Counted from the first letter of the stretch, positions 1 to 6,304 are shown. The stretch is 7,367 nucleotides of DNA from Bacteroidales bacterium UBA3824 (GCA_002393195.1 DGIK01000218.1:1-7367); one strand, 5' to 3'. Notes: generated from the sequence alone by a model not told the origin. Program-made: numbers and translations.

Positions 1-63
1 GAATTTCAACGAATTAAAACGAATTATCTTTTTATTAAAATTCGTTTTAATTCATTATAATTC
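1..63. repeat. AT-rich inverted repeat with 10-bp phased GAATT/AATTC boxes
   Basis: GAATT occurs at 1, 11 and 21, and its complement AATTC at 39, 49 and 59, so each arm has an exact 10-base period. Bases 11-25 (GAATTAAAACGAATT) and 39-53 form a perfect 15-base-pair inverted repeat around a 13-base loop; 1-5 can also pair with 59-63 across a mismatched internal loop. It could be a terminator or mRNA 3' end of a gene left of the window, the end of a longer tandem array that runs off the edge, or a protein-binding site with sites on one DNA face. The pattern is read directly from the sequence; the role is unknown. Confidence 0.7.
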
Positions 64-85
64 GCCAAAATTTTTGTTTAGAAAA

Positions 86-101
86 GATGCCGCAAGGCAT
101 C
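86..101. other. Short hairpin with GCAA tetraloop upstream of slyD
   Basis: GATGCC, loop GCAA, GGCATC form a perfect 6-base-pair stem closed by a GNRA tetraloop, 34 bases before the slyD start. Read on the plus strand it would lie in the slyD 5' leader if transcription starts further left. Read on the minus strand it is followed by TTTTCT and would resemble a weak terminator, but no minus-strand gene reads into it here. Role unknown. Confidence 0.45.
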
Positions 102-135
102 CATAACACAGATTAAACGTTTATAATCAGATAAA

Positions 136-747
136 ATGAAAGTAGAAAAAAACAAAGTAGTGTCCGTCAACTACTCTCTCAGGACGGAGGAAGGCGGTCC
201 CATCGTGGAACAGACCAAGGGCGACCACCTTTTGGAGTTCCTCTTTGGACGCGGTATGATGCTCCAAAAATTTGAGGACAACCTCGCCAACCTCGAAGAA
301 GGTCAGACTGTAAGTTTCCACCTGACGCCCGAAGAAGGCTACGGCGAATACCACAAGGAGATGGTTGTCAACATTCCACGGCAGACGTTCGCAAACTTCC
401 CCCAGGAAATGATGAAGGTGGGCACACGCGTCCCGATGCAGGACAACCACGGCAACCACATGGTCGGTCACATCGTTGAAATCAACGACGATTCAGTCAA
501 GATGGACTTCAACCACGACATGGCGGGCAAAGACCTGTATTTCACCGTTGAAATCAAGAAAATCCGCGACGCCGAACCCGAAGAAATCGAGCACGGCCAC
601 GTCCACCACGAGGGTCATTGCTGCCACGGCGAAGGCAAATGCCACAAACACGACGGCGAAGACGGCGAGCATCATTGCTGCCACGAGCACGACGGTGAAG
701 AAGGCGAGCATCATTGCTGCCACGACCACGACGGCGAAGACAAGTAA
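136..747 (+). CDS. slyD: SlyD-type FKBP peptidyl-prolyl cis-trans isomerase with His/Cys metal-binding tail
   Basis: Cytosolic prolyl isomerase and chaperone of the SlyD class: it catalyses cis-trans isomerisation of X-Pro bonds, and in known members the C-terminal tail binds Ni and related metals. The 203-residue length is close to that of E. coli SlyD (196). The N-terminus (MKVEKNKVVSVNYSLRTEEG) and the end of the FKBP domain (NHDMAGKDLYFTVEI, about 126-140, then EEIEHGHVHH) match SlyD closely. The FKBP domain covers roughly 1-68 and 127-147, interrupted by an insert-in-flap chaperone domain at about 69-126. The tail from about 153 has 16 His and 7 Cys, with repeated HHCCH blocks. There is no signal peptide. 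The start at 136 gives the SlyD N-terminus; there is no clear Shine-Dalgarno, as is usual for Bacteroidota. I see no complete TTTG/TAnnTTTG promoter, only TATCTTTT at 25-32. A strong terminator follows, so it is probably a single-gene unit. Metal preference is not readable. Confidence 0.93.
   Translation: MKVEKNKVVSVNYSLRTEEGGPIVEQTKGDHLLEFLFGRGMMLQKFEDNLANLEEGQTVSFHLTPEEGYGEYHKEMVVNIPRQTFANFPQEMMKVGTRVPMQDNHGNHMVGHIVEINDDSVKMDFNHDMAGKDLYFTVEIKKIRDAEPEEIEHGHVHHEGHCCHGEGKCHKHDGEDGEHHCCHEHDGEEGEHHCCHDHDGEDK
649..741 (+). repeat. 39-bp tandem repeat encoding the metal-binding tail
   Basis: Two 39-base units (649-687 and 688-726) are nearly identical, and a partial third (727-741) follows. Each encodes H-D-G-E-x-G-E-H-H-C-C-H-x (13 residues). 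A more diverged HHEGHCCH copy is encoded just upstream, at about 607-628. The repeat is in frame, so unit gain or loss would change the number of metal-binding blocks without breaking slyD. Confidence 0.85.
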
Positions 748-768
748 TTTTGATTAAGGCTTTATACT

Positions 769-810
769 AAATGAGGCAACCGTCCAGATTTGGGCGATTG
801 CCTCATTTTT
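769..810 (+). terminator. Intrinsic terminator of slyD
   Basis: AAATGAGGCAA (769-779) pairs perfectly with TTGCCTCATTT (798-808), giving 11 base pairs. Beyond one mismatch, 781-785 pairs with 792-796 around a six-base loop. The stem runs into five T (806-810). It lies 22 bases after the slyD stop. Because the left arm is A-rich, it may also serve the converging patatin transcript on the other strand. Confidence 0.88.
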
Positions 811-819
811 ATGTGTAAA

Positions 820-851
820 TTTGCCAAAATTTGGTTCCAGAAAATGGCAAA
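820..851 (-). terminator. Possible terminator after the patatin gene
   Basis: TTTGCCA (820-826) and TGGCAAA (845-851) form a 7-base-pair stem with an 18-base loop, 34 bases past the patatin stop on the minus strand. The following minus-strand bases are only mildly T-rich, so this is weaker than the slyD terminator, which lies just beyond and may do the work from both sides. Confidence 0.35.
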
Positions 852-884
852 AAATCACATTTTCGGAAGATAATTGTATCCCGC

Positions 885-1796
885 CTATTTCGCTACTTTC
901 AATTTCAACGCAGCGGCATTTTGACCGATTTCTGACATTTTGTGGACGTTTGATGCGCCGAAACTCAGGGCGTCGTAGCCGGTGAGAATCGGATGGATGT
1001 AGATGTCGGCGTTTTGTTTGTTGGCCTCGTATTTCGGAAGGTCGGGACGGTTGGCGAAATAGTCGGTGGCGAGGTCGGTGGCTTCGCCGAAAAATGCTCG
1101 TGCAAGGGCTTCAGATTTGAGAGCGGCTTGCACCAATGGCTCCAACGATGCCGGCACAAAAGATTCATCGCCCTGACGGAGGTCAATCACAATCGTGTAT
1201 TCCGCGCCCATTGCCTGCGCAACATCTACGGGAAGATTGTTGTAAAATCCGCCGTCAACAAGGATTTGACCGTCGATTTCCACATTGTCGTAAATATACG
1301 GAATTGCCGACGACGCCATAACAGATTCAAGCACAGAACCTTCCGAAAGGACAACCTCCTTGAGTTCCTTGGTGTCGGCAGCCACGCAACGGAACGGAAT
1401 TTTGAGGTCGGCAAATGTTGTAACGCCCTTGTCTTCAAGCAATTTACCGACTACCTCACGGATTACGGAACTTTTTTTGGCATTATCCTTGTCCAACGAC
1501 GCAAAAAAATCCTCCAACTCGTCGGCAGTGTAGCCTGCGGAATAGAGCGCACCAACAATAGAGCCGATGCTCGTGCCCGAAATGTAGTCAACCTTGATGT
1601 TGTTTTGCTCAATCACTTTGAGCGCACCGATTTCAGCCGCGCCCTTAGCACCGCCGCCGCTGAGCACGAGGCCAACTTTCTTGTCGCCCGGATTGAAGAA
1701 ACTTTCGGTAATGTCTTCTGGCTCATCCTCCTTTTCAGGGTCGCACGCGGTCGCCAAAAGGAGAAGAAGTAATAATAAATGTGTAAGTCTTTTCAT
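885..1796 (-). CDS. Patatin-like phospholipase, lipoprotein
   Basis: Putative serine lipid acyl hydrolase of the patatin family, 303 residues. A Lys/Arg start and a long Leu run are followed by the lipobox L-A-T-A-C with Cys18, so the mature protein should be lipid-anchored. The catalytic set is complete: oxyanion-hole GGGAKG at 47-52, nucleophile Ser76 in G-T-S-I-G (74-78), and catalytic Asp181 in D-G-G (181-183). Family members cleave phospholipid or lysophospholipid acyl chains; the substrate here cannot be read. It is shorter than the large Bacteroidota patatin outer-membrane fusions and shows no barrel domain. After Cys18 comes the acidic stretch DPEKEDEPED, resembling a Bacteroidota surface-export signal. 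It begins 27 bases after the upstream TOPRIM-like gene, and no TAnnTTTG box lies in that gap, so it may depend on read-through. Its base composition (50% G+C in one counted row) matches the housekeeping genes rather than the pair upstream. Confidence 0.9.
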   Translation of the reverse strand: MKRLTHLLLLLLLLATACDPEKEDEPEDITESFFNPGDKKVGLVLSGGGAKGAAEIGALKVIEQNNIKVDYISGTSIGSIVGALYSAGYTADELEDFFASLDKDNAKKSSVIREVVGKLLEDKGVTTFADLKIPFRCVAADTKELKEVVLSEGSVLESVMASSAIPYIYDNVEIDGQILVDGGFYNNLPVDVAQAMGAEYTIVIDLRQGDESFVPASLEPLVQAALKSEALARAFFGEATDLATDYFANRPDLPKYEANKQNADIYIHPILTGYDALSFGASNVHKMSEIGQNAAALKLKVAK

Positions 1797-1823
1797 TGTA
1801 TTAATTGTTTATAATTGTCAAAA

Positions 1824-2372
1824 TCAATTTGTTACGAGATTTTCGTGTTTACAATAATTCAATAAATCCTCTGCACTCGCCCCATACTGTTTCTCGCACA
1901 AATACTTGATTATCTTGCGAAGTTTCACAAAATTAGTCGCATTGCGCAAATCTTTGAAAAGACGTGCAAAAACCTCGCTTTCTTTGGCGTTAACCGATTT
2001 GGTCAAACGTTTCAAGGCGTTAATGTCAGAAGGAATATTATAATCTGATAATGAGACATTTAACTCATTGACAGCGTTCAAAATGAAAGTTTCAATTGCA
2101 GGATTAATCTCTATCAAAAAATGGGGACGGGTCTTATGTTTCAAAACAACAAGCCCATCAGATTCCATCAAAAGAGAAAAATTAGCAACTTGTTTGGGTT
2201 CTCGCTTGTCCTTGTCTATAACTGCAATGGCAAACCGTTCTGAGAACTCATTATCAATTGATTTACAGACTGTTGCGCAACCTTTTTTATGATTGCACAT
2301 ACCGTCCACCAACACGTTGATGAGGTTGGTGTCCACATAACATTCGGGCAATATGTAATTGATGCGGTTCAT
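1824..2372 (-). CDS. Small TOPRIM-like protein, partner of the upstream AAA ATPase
   Basis: A 182-residue protein I cannot assign to a named family. Its visible motifs fit a TOPRIM-like fold. PECYVDTNLI has an acidic E10-x3-D14 pair, as in the TOPRIM E-G-x-x-D motif. AIAVIDKDKREP has a hydrophobic strand followed by D53-x-D55, the TOPRIM DxD. LIEINPAIETFIL (86-98) resembles the N-P-x-x-E segment of RloB/DUF4276-like proteins. The C-terminal half is helical and rich in Lys and Leu. TOPRIM proteins of this kind act as Mg-dependent nucleases in OLD and PARIS systems; nuclease activity here is an inference. The start codon directly follows the stop of the ATPase gene (TAGATG), which indicates tight translational coupling. 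G+C is low (30% in 2041-2100, 40% in 2221-2280). No signal peptide or membrane segment is seen. The gene call is secure; the TOPRIM reading is moderate. Confidence 0.75.
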   Translation of the reverse strand: MNRINYILPECYVDTNLINVLVDGMCNHKKGCATVCKSIDNEFSERFAIAVIDKDKREPKQVANFSLLMESDGLVVLKHKTRPHFLIEINPAIETFILNAVNELNVSLSDYNIPSDINALKRLTKSVNAKESEVFARLFKDLRNATNFVKLRKIIKYLCEKQYGASAEDLLNYCKHENLVTN

Positions 2373-3350
2373 CTACAAAAAAGCCTCAGTATTGAAAAAC
2401 AAATCAATTCCATAATTATAAACTTCATCTATCTCACTGTCGGACAAAGTTTTAACAATAGTACAACCCTCCTTGAAATCCACCAAATGTATGGCGACAT
2501 CAAGTGTGGTGTCTTCCAAAAACTCATTGACTACATACGGGCTATGTGTAGTGATAAAATACTGATTATCAGAATTATCAATAATTTCGCGAGCAATTTT
2601 GGAAATGTACGGAGGATACGCATGTGCTTCGAGTTCTTCAAACATCAACACGGAATCGCAGTTGCTGTTGATAGCCGCCTTATAAAACATCAGCCGCTTA
2701 ATTGAATCAGCCAACGAATTGTACGGCAATATACACGAAGAATTATTGGAAAGTGGCTTCAAAACCCTGATTTCCTGATACGTCATATCAAATGTCAACT
2801 GCAAGTCAAACTCTTTGAGAAGTACAGCGAAATAGTCTTTCAAAATGACGTTATTTTGCACCACTTGCATCATATTGTTGCCATCCCACGGACATAAAAA
2901 TGGAAGTTCCAAATGATTTTTTTTGTTGGCAACTATATGAAAATCATAATTATACGGCTTAAAAACTGGATAATCGTCCGGAAGTTTTTTGGTTTTCAAG
3001 TCCGCAATCTCATAATCGTATTTTTGAGTTTTGGTTTCGTATTTCAATTTGAGCCTGCCAGGAGCAATGCTTTCTGCGGTCATTTTATAATCTCCCGCGC
3101 TTACAGAAATCGGTGTCGATGTATTGCCATCATAAAACATCGACGGAGTTTGCTCAATGCGCAAAAAATCTCCTATATTCCTCCTCATCCTCGCCGCGTA
3201 AGGTATTGAAAACAAAGATAATGCCTCAATAATATTACTTTTGCCAACATTAGGCCGCCCGATAAAAAGGTTAAAAGTTTTACATCCCCGAATGGTTACA
3301 TCATTCAAGGACTTAAAATTTTTAATCGTTATGTTGTCAATCCTTTCCAT
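2373..3350 (-). CDS. OLD/RecF-like AAA ATPase (AAA_15/AAA_21 type)
   Basis: A 325-residue ABC-class ATPase. The N-terminus (ITIKNFKSLNDVTI) is the usual first strand of RecF/SMC/OLD ATPases. Walker A is GRPNVGKS (31-38). SLADSIKRL sits where the ABC signature helix is expected. Walker B is VLMFEELEAHAYP (about 233-246), with the F-E-E-x-E-x-H pattern of OLD proteins rather than the D-D/D-E of RecF. The switch histidine lies in ITTHSPYV (266-273). There is no coiled coil long enough for an SMC role and no nuclease domain after the ATPase, unlike single-chain OLD. The TOPRIM-like protein encoded immediately downstream may supply that part. The start at 3350 lies about 20 bases after a Bacteroidota -7 box. 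G+C is low (27% in 2401-2460, 32% in 2941-3000), suggesting recent transfer. Probable role, by inference: ATP-driven sensor of a phage-defence pair. Confidence 0.85.
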   Translation of the reverse strand: MERIDNITIKNFKSLNDVTIRGCKTFNLFIGRPNVGKSNIIEALSLFSIPYAARMRRNIGDFLRIEQTPSMFYDGNTSTPISVSAGDYKMTAESIAPGRLKLKYETKTQKYDYEIADLKTKKLPDDYPVFKPYNYDFHIVANKKNHLELPFLCPWDGNNMMQVVQNNVILKDYFAVLLKEFDLQLTFDMTYQEIRVLKPLSNNSSCILPYNSLADSIKRLMFYKAAINSNCDSVLMFEELEAHAYPPYISKIAREIIDNSDNQYFITTHSPYVVNEFLEDTTLDVAIHLVDFKEGCTIVKTLSDSEIDEVYNYGIDLFFNTEAFL

Positions 3351-3368
3351 TTAATCAAAAATTTGCAA

Positions 3369-3400
3369 CAAAGATAAATGATTTTGTGCTATAAAACAAA
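3369..3400 (-). promoter_or_regulatory. Bacteroidota promoter for the ATPase/TOPRIM pair
   Basis: On the minus strand, TTTG (3400-3397) is followed after 20 bases by TATCTTTG (3376-3369), a full match to the TTTG/TAnnTTTG pattern. The -7 box ends 18 bases before the ATPase ATG, giving a very short leader. The -33 element begins only 7 bases after the recF stop, so the pair can be expressed independently of dnaX-recF. Confidence 0.7.
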
Positions 3401-3407
3401 ACTTTTT

Positions 3408-4484
3408 TCACAGCCTAAACATCTCATACTCACCGTCTGCCGCCGATTGGAGCATCTTTTCCAAATCGTCGGGCGATGTGTGCGTGATGAAAATCTGCCC
3501 AAATGTGGAGTCCCTCAAAACAATTTCCAAAATTGCGTTGACCCTCGCGGGGTCGAGTTTGTCAAAAATGTCGTCGAGGAGCAAGACCGGCTTTTTGCCG
3601 ACGCGGTTGAGAAACGAAAATTGCGCAAGTTTCAGGGCGGTGAGGAATGTCTTTTGCTGCCCCTGCGAACCGCAATTTTTCAATGACAGGCCGCCCACCT
3701 CAAAAATCAAATCGTCCTTATGTACGCCGCAAGTGGTGTGTTGGAGGATTTGGTCGCGTTGAAGGCTGTTTTTCAGAAGGTTGGCTATGCTGTCGTCGTC
3801 GAGTTGCGATTGATACGTGAGCGTCGGGATTTCGCTGTCGGAGGACACCAACGAATAATATTTCTGAAATTCGGGCACAAAATCGGCGACAAATTTTTTG
3901 CGGTTTTCATACAAAATCTCGCCGTTCTGTATCAACTGACGATCCCACATTTCCAACAAAATCGGGTCGGCGACGCCGTTGCAGGTTTTGAGGAATTTGT
4001 TGCGCTGCATCAGGGCGCGATTGTAATTTTGCAACGCCGTGAGATGCCCCGCGTCAAACTGCGACAATGCCGAATCGAGGAATTTGCGGCGTTCCGCGCT
4101 GCCGTCAAAAATCAAGGTGATGTCTTGCGGACTTGATATCACGAGCGGCAAAAGTCCGATGTGAGCACTGATGCGCTCGTAGGCTTTGTCGTTGCGTTTC
4201 AGGGTTTTACCTTTGGTCTTATGAAACGACAACAATACAACTTCCTCCACGCCCTCCACGTCATAAACCCCTCGCAACGAAAAAAATTCTTCGCCCGTGG
4301 TGATATTCTGAACGTCGACGGCGTTGATGAAACTTTTGCTGAACGACAGGTAATACAGAGCGTCCAAGACGTTGGTCTTGCCAACGCCGTTGCTGCCCAC
4401 AAAACAATTGATTTTGCTGCCGAATCTAAACTCGCGTTCGGTGTGGTTCTTGAAGTTGACTATGTTGAGTTTTTTGACAAACAT
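3408..4484 (-). CDS. recF: DNA replication and repair protein RecF
   Basis: RecF binds ATP and DNA at single-strand gaps and, with RecO and RecR, loads RecA in place of SSB; it acts in the cytosol at the nucleoid. The 358-residue length is normal. Walker A is GSNGVGKT (30-37), after the FKNHTE-type first strand. LVISSPQD (114-121) and EAR-like SAERRKFLD (129-137) are family blocks, and GVHKDDL (253-259) is the conserved RecF loop. The signature is CGSQGQQKT (271-279), Walker B is VLLLDDIFDKLD (300-311), and the switch histidine is in ITHTSPDD (333-340). The start at 4484 lies 8 bases after the dnaX stop, with no promoter visible between them, so co-transcription with dnaX is expected. recF is more often found near dnaN/gyrB in other bacteria; here it follows the clamp-loader gene instead. 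Confidence 0.96.
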   Translation of the reverse strand: MFVKKLNIVNFKNHTEREFRFGSKINCFVGSNGVGKTNVLDALYYLSFSKSFINAVDVQNITTGEEFFSLRGVYDVEGVEEVVLLSFHKTKGKTLKRNDKAYERISAHIGLLPLVISSPQDITLIFDGSAERRKFLDSALSQFDAGHLTALQNYNRALMQRNKFLKTCNGVADPILLEMWDRQLIQNGEILYENRKKFVADFVPEFQKYYSLVSSDSEIPTLTYQSQLDDDSIANLLKNSLQRDQILQHTTCGVHKDDLIFEVGGLSLKNCGSQGQQKTFLTALKLAQFSFLNRVGKKPVLLLDDIFDKLDPARVNAILEIVLRDSTFGQIFITHTSPDDLEKMLQSAADGEYEMFRL

Positions 4485-4492
4485 TTTTTACA

Positions 4493-6280
4493 TTAAAAAT
4501 CGAGATCCAAATCCCTTTTCAAGACGTTGAGATTGTCGTTTTGTTGGCTAAGGTACTTGAACTTGTCGCTGTCGGTGTATGGAATCGCCGACGCCTGAGT
4601 GGTGTCTATCTTTGTAATGACCTCAATCTTGCCGTTGTGGAGTTGCTGTCTAATATAATTGACAAATCCTGTCTTCACCTCGTTGATTGCGTCGTTTTGG
4701 AGCGAGTTTTGGAGCGTCATTTCGAGGACGTAATTTTCCTTGATTTCCGGCACCGACGATGCAAAAATTGCGTGAAGCCTCGGCTTTTTGGTCTTGTAAA
4801 TCTCCGCCAATTTAGCCCATAACTGTGCCACCTGTTCCTTTGTAAAATCCTGACATTCAGCAACTGTCTGCACAGATACCGTCGTCGATTCCTGAGCGCG
4901 TTTTTGCTCCTCTTGCTGCGCTACGTCATTTTTATGTTTGAGGTAATCTTTGATTGAAACGCTCGTCCTCACAGTTGACGACGCCTGCGCCGCTGGTTGT
5001 GCAACGTGCTGTTGAACAGGTTGTTGCAAAGGTTGCGTGGTGGGTTGGACAGTGGGTTGTACTGTCGGCTGTGCTGCCGGCTGTGCAATGGGTTGTGATG
5101 CAGGTTGGGCGGCAGTTGGTTGGGCGGCAGGCTGTGCAATTGGCTGTGCTGCAACAGGTTGGGCGGCTGTGGCTTGCGCCGTTATTTTGCCGCCAATGTT
5201 ACACAATTGCATCAACATCAATTCCACCAAAAGCCTCTTGCTCTTGCTCTCGCGGTAATCGAGGTCGCAACGGTTGGTGATGTTAAGGGCTGTATAAAGA
5301 AACGGCAGGGAACATTCCTGAGCCTGTTTTTTGTAACGGTCGCGAATGTCGGCGCCAACTTCGAGGAGTTGCAATGTGGCGGCATCACGGCTCACCATTA
5401 TGTCCCTGATGTGCTGCGAAAGTCCCGATACAAAGTGGTGCGCATCAAAACCTTTGTTCAAAATTTCGTTGAAGGCGAGTAAAGCATTATTGACATCACC
5501 CGCCCTGAAATAATCGATTAACTTAAAATAATATTCGTAATCGAGGACGTTGAGATTGTTGATAACATCCTGATACGTAAACTTTTTGCCCGAAAAACTT
5601 ACAATTTGGTCGAAGAACGAAAGCGCGTCCCTCATGCCGCCGTCCGCCTTCTGCGCAATGACATTGAGACCGTTTGGGTCGGCGTCGATGCCCTCCTTCT
5701 GCGCAAGGTTTTGAAGGTGTTTCACAATGTCGTCCACCTTCATACGGTTGAAGTCAAATATCTGACAACGAGAGAGAATGGTGGGCAGAATCTTGTGTTT
5801 TTCGGTGGTTGCAAGGATAAATTTGGCGTGCGCGGGCGGCTCCTCCAATGTCTTCAAAAACGCATTGAACGCCGCCGCCGAGAGCATGTGGACCTCATCG
5901 ACGATATACACGCTGTAACGCCCAATCTGCGGCGGAATGCGCACTTTGTCAATGAGTTGGCGGATGTCGTCAACAGAGTTGTTGGACGCGGCGTCGAGTT
6001 CGTGGATGTTGTAAGAACGGTTTTCATTGAAAGCGCGGCACGACTCGCACTCGTTGCAAGCCTCCATGTCCTCGGTGAGGTTGAGGCAGTTGATTGTCTT
6101 GGCAAAAATACGGCTACACGTAGTCTTGCCCACGCCACGCGGCCCGCAAAAGAGGTAAGCCTGCGCGAGTTGGTTGTTCTTGATGGCGTTTTTGAGGGTC
6201 GCCGTGATGCTCCCCTGCCCTACCACGGTGTCAAAAGTCACCGGGCGGTATTTACGAGCCGATACGATGAAGTTTTCCAT
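4493..6280 (-). CDS. dnaX: DNA polymerase III subunit tau (clamp loader ATPase)
   Basis: DnaX is the AAA+ motor that opens and loads the sliding clamp and joins polymerase cores. It has 595 residues from the start at 6280. The N-terminus (ENFIVSARKYRPVTFDTVVGQ) is diagnostic. Walker A is GPRGVGKT (46-53), the zinc cysteines are C65, C75, C78 and C81, Walker B is VDEVH (127-131), and sensor 1 is ATTE (157-160). The arginine finger is S-R-C (170-172) and sensor 2 is GGMRDAL (214-220). The collar domain ends near 365, followed by a Gln-Pro-Ala linker (367-433) and a tau-type C-terminal domain. An in-frame ATG at 6334 would add 18 residues, but it lies upstream of the predicted transcription start and its product does not match the family, so 6280 is preferred. 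AAGG lies 10 bases before that ATG. I see no slippery A-run that would make a gamma form. Confidence 0.96.
   Translation of the reverse strand: MENFIVSARKYRPVTFDTVVGQGSITATLKNAIKNNQLAQAYLFCGPRGVGKTTCSRIFAKTINCLNLTEDMEACNECESCRAFNENRSYNIHELDAASNNSVDDIRQLIDKVRIPPQIGRYSVYIVDEVHMLSAAAFNAFLKTLEEPPAHAKFILATTEKHKILPTILSRCQIFDFNRMKVDDIVKHLQNLAQKEGIDADPNGLNVIAQKADGGMRDALSFFDQIVSFSGKKFTYQDVINNLNVLDYEYYFKLIDYFRAGDVNNALLAFNEILNKGFDAHHFVSGLSQHIRDIMVSRDAATLQLLEVGADIRDRYKKQAQECSLPFLYTALNITNRCDLDYRESKSKRLLVELMLMQLCNIGGKITAQATAAQPVAAQPIAQPAAQPTAAQPASQPIAQPAAQPTVQPTVQPTTQPLQQPVQQHVAQPAAQASSTVRTSVSIKDYLKHKNDVAQQEEQKRAQESTTVSVQTVAECQDFTKEQVAQLWAKLAEIYKTKKPRLHAIFASSVPEIKENYVLEMTLQNSLQNDAINEVKTGFVNYIRQQLHNGKIEVITKIDTTQASAIPYTDSDKFKYLSQQNDNLNVLKRDLDLDF
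4982..5182 (-). repeat. Gln-Pro-Ala repeat tract in dnaX (tau linker)
   Basis: Residues 367-433 of DnaX are almost entirely Ala, Gln, Pro, Thr and Val. Thirteen Gln-Pro dipeptides, mostly three or four residues apart, are encoded between 4994 and 5161. The DNA is a degenerate short tandem repeat (plus-strand core about GGTTGNGC). It sits where tau proteins have a flexible linker between the clamp-loader part and the polymerase-binding part, so length change should be tolerated. Confidence 0.85.
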
Positions 6281-6304
6281 ATTGATGCCTTGAAAAAGTT
6301 TCCG

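Noticed and set aside
122..127. TATAAT as a sigma-70 -10 box for slyD
   Set aside because: It ends only 8 bases before the ATG, has no matching upstream element, and Bacteroidota use a different -7 consensus; likely chance in AT-rich DNA.
649..741. CRISPR-like or intergenic repeat array
   Set aside because: The repeats are directly adjacent, in frame and inside slyD, with no spacers.
993..1772. Plus-strand open frame (259 codons) opposite the patatin gene
   Set aside because: Antisense shadow: the minus strand carries a complete catalytic set and a lipoprotein signal, while this frame shows no family features.
1824..3350. Firm naming of the pair as PARIS (AriA/AriB) or Gabija
   Set aside because: The small protein is shorter than I recall AriB being and I cannot align it by eye; no UvrD-like helicase is present, so Gabija does not fit. 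Only the general OLD-like ATPase/TOPRIM reading is supported.
1818..3365. Flanking direct repeats (TCAAAA-like) as insertion target-site duplication around the ATPase/TOPRIM pair
   Set aside because: The shared bases are few and A/T-only in style; no convincing repeat, integrase or attachment site is present.
4982..5182. Programmed frameshift or transcript slippage producing a gamma form of DnaX
   Set aside because: No A AAA AAG heptamer or long A-run is present in or near the linker on the coding strand.
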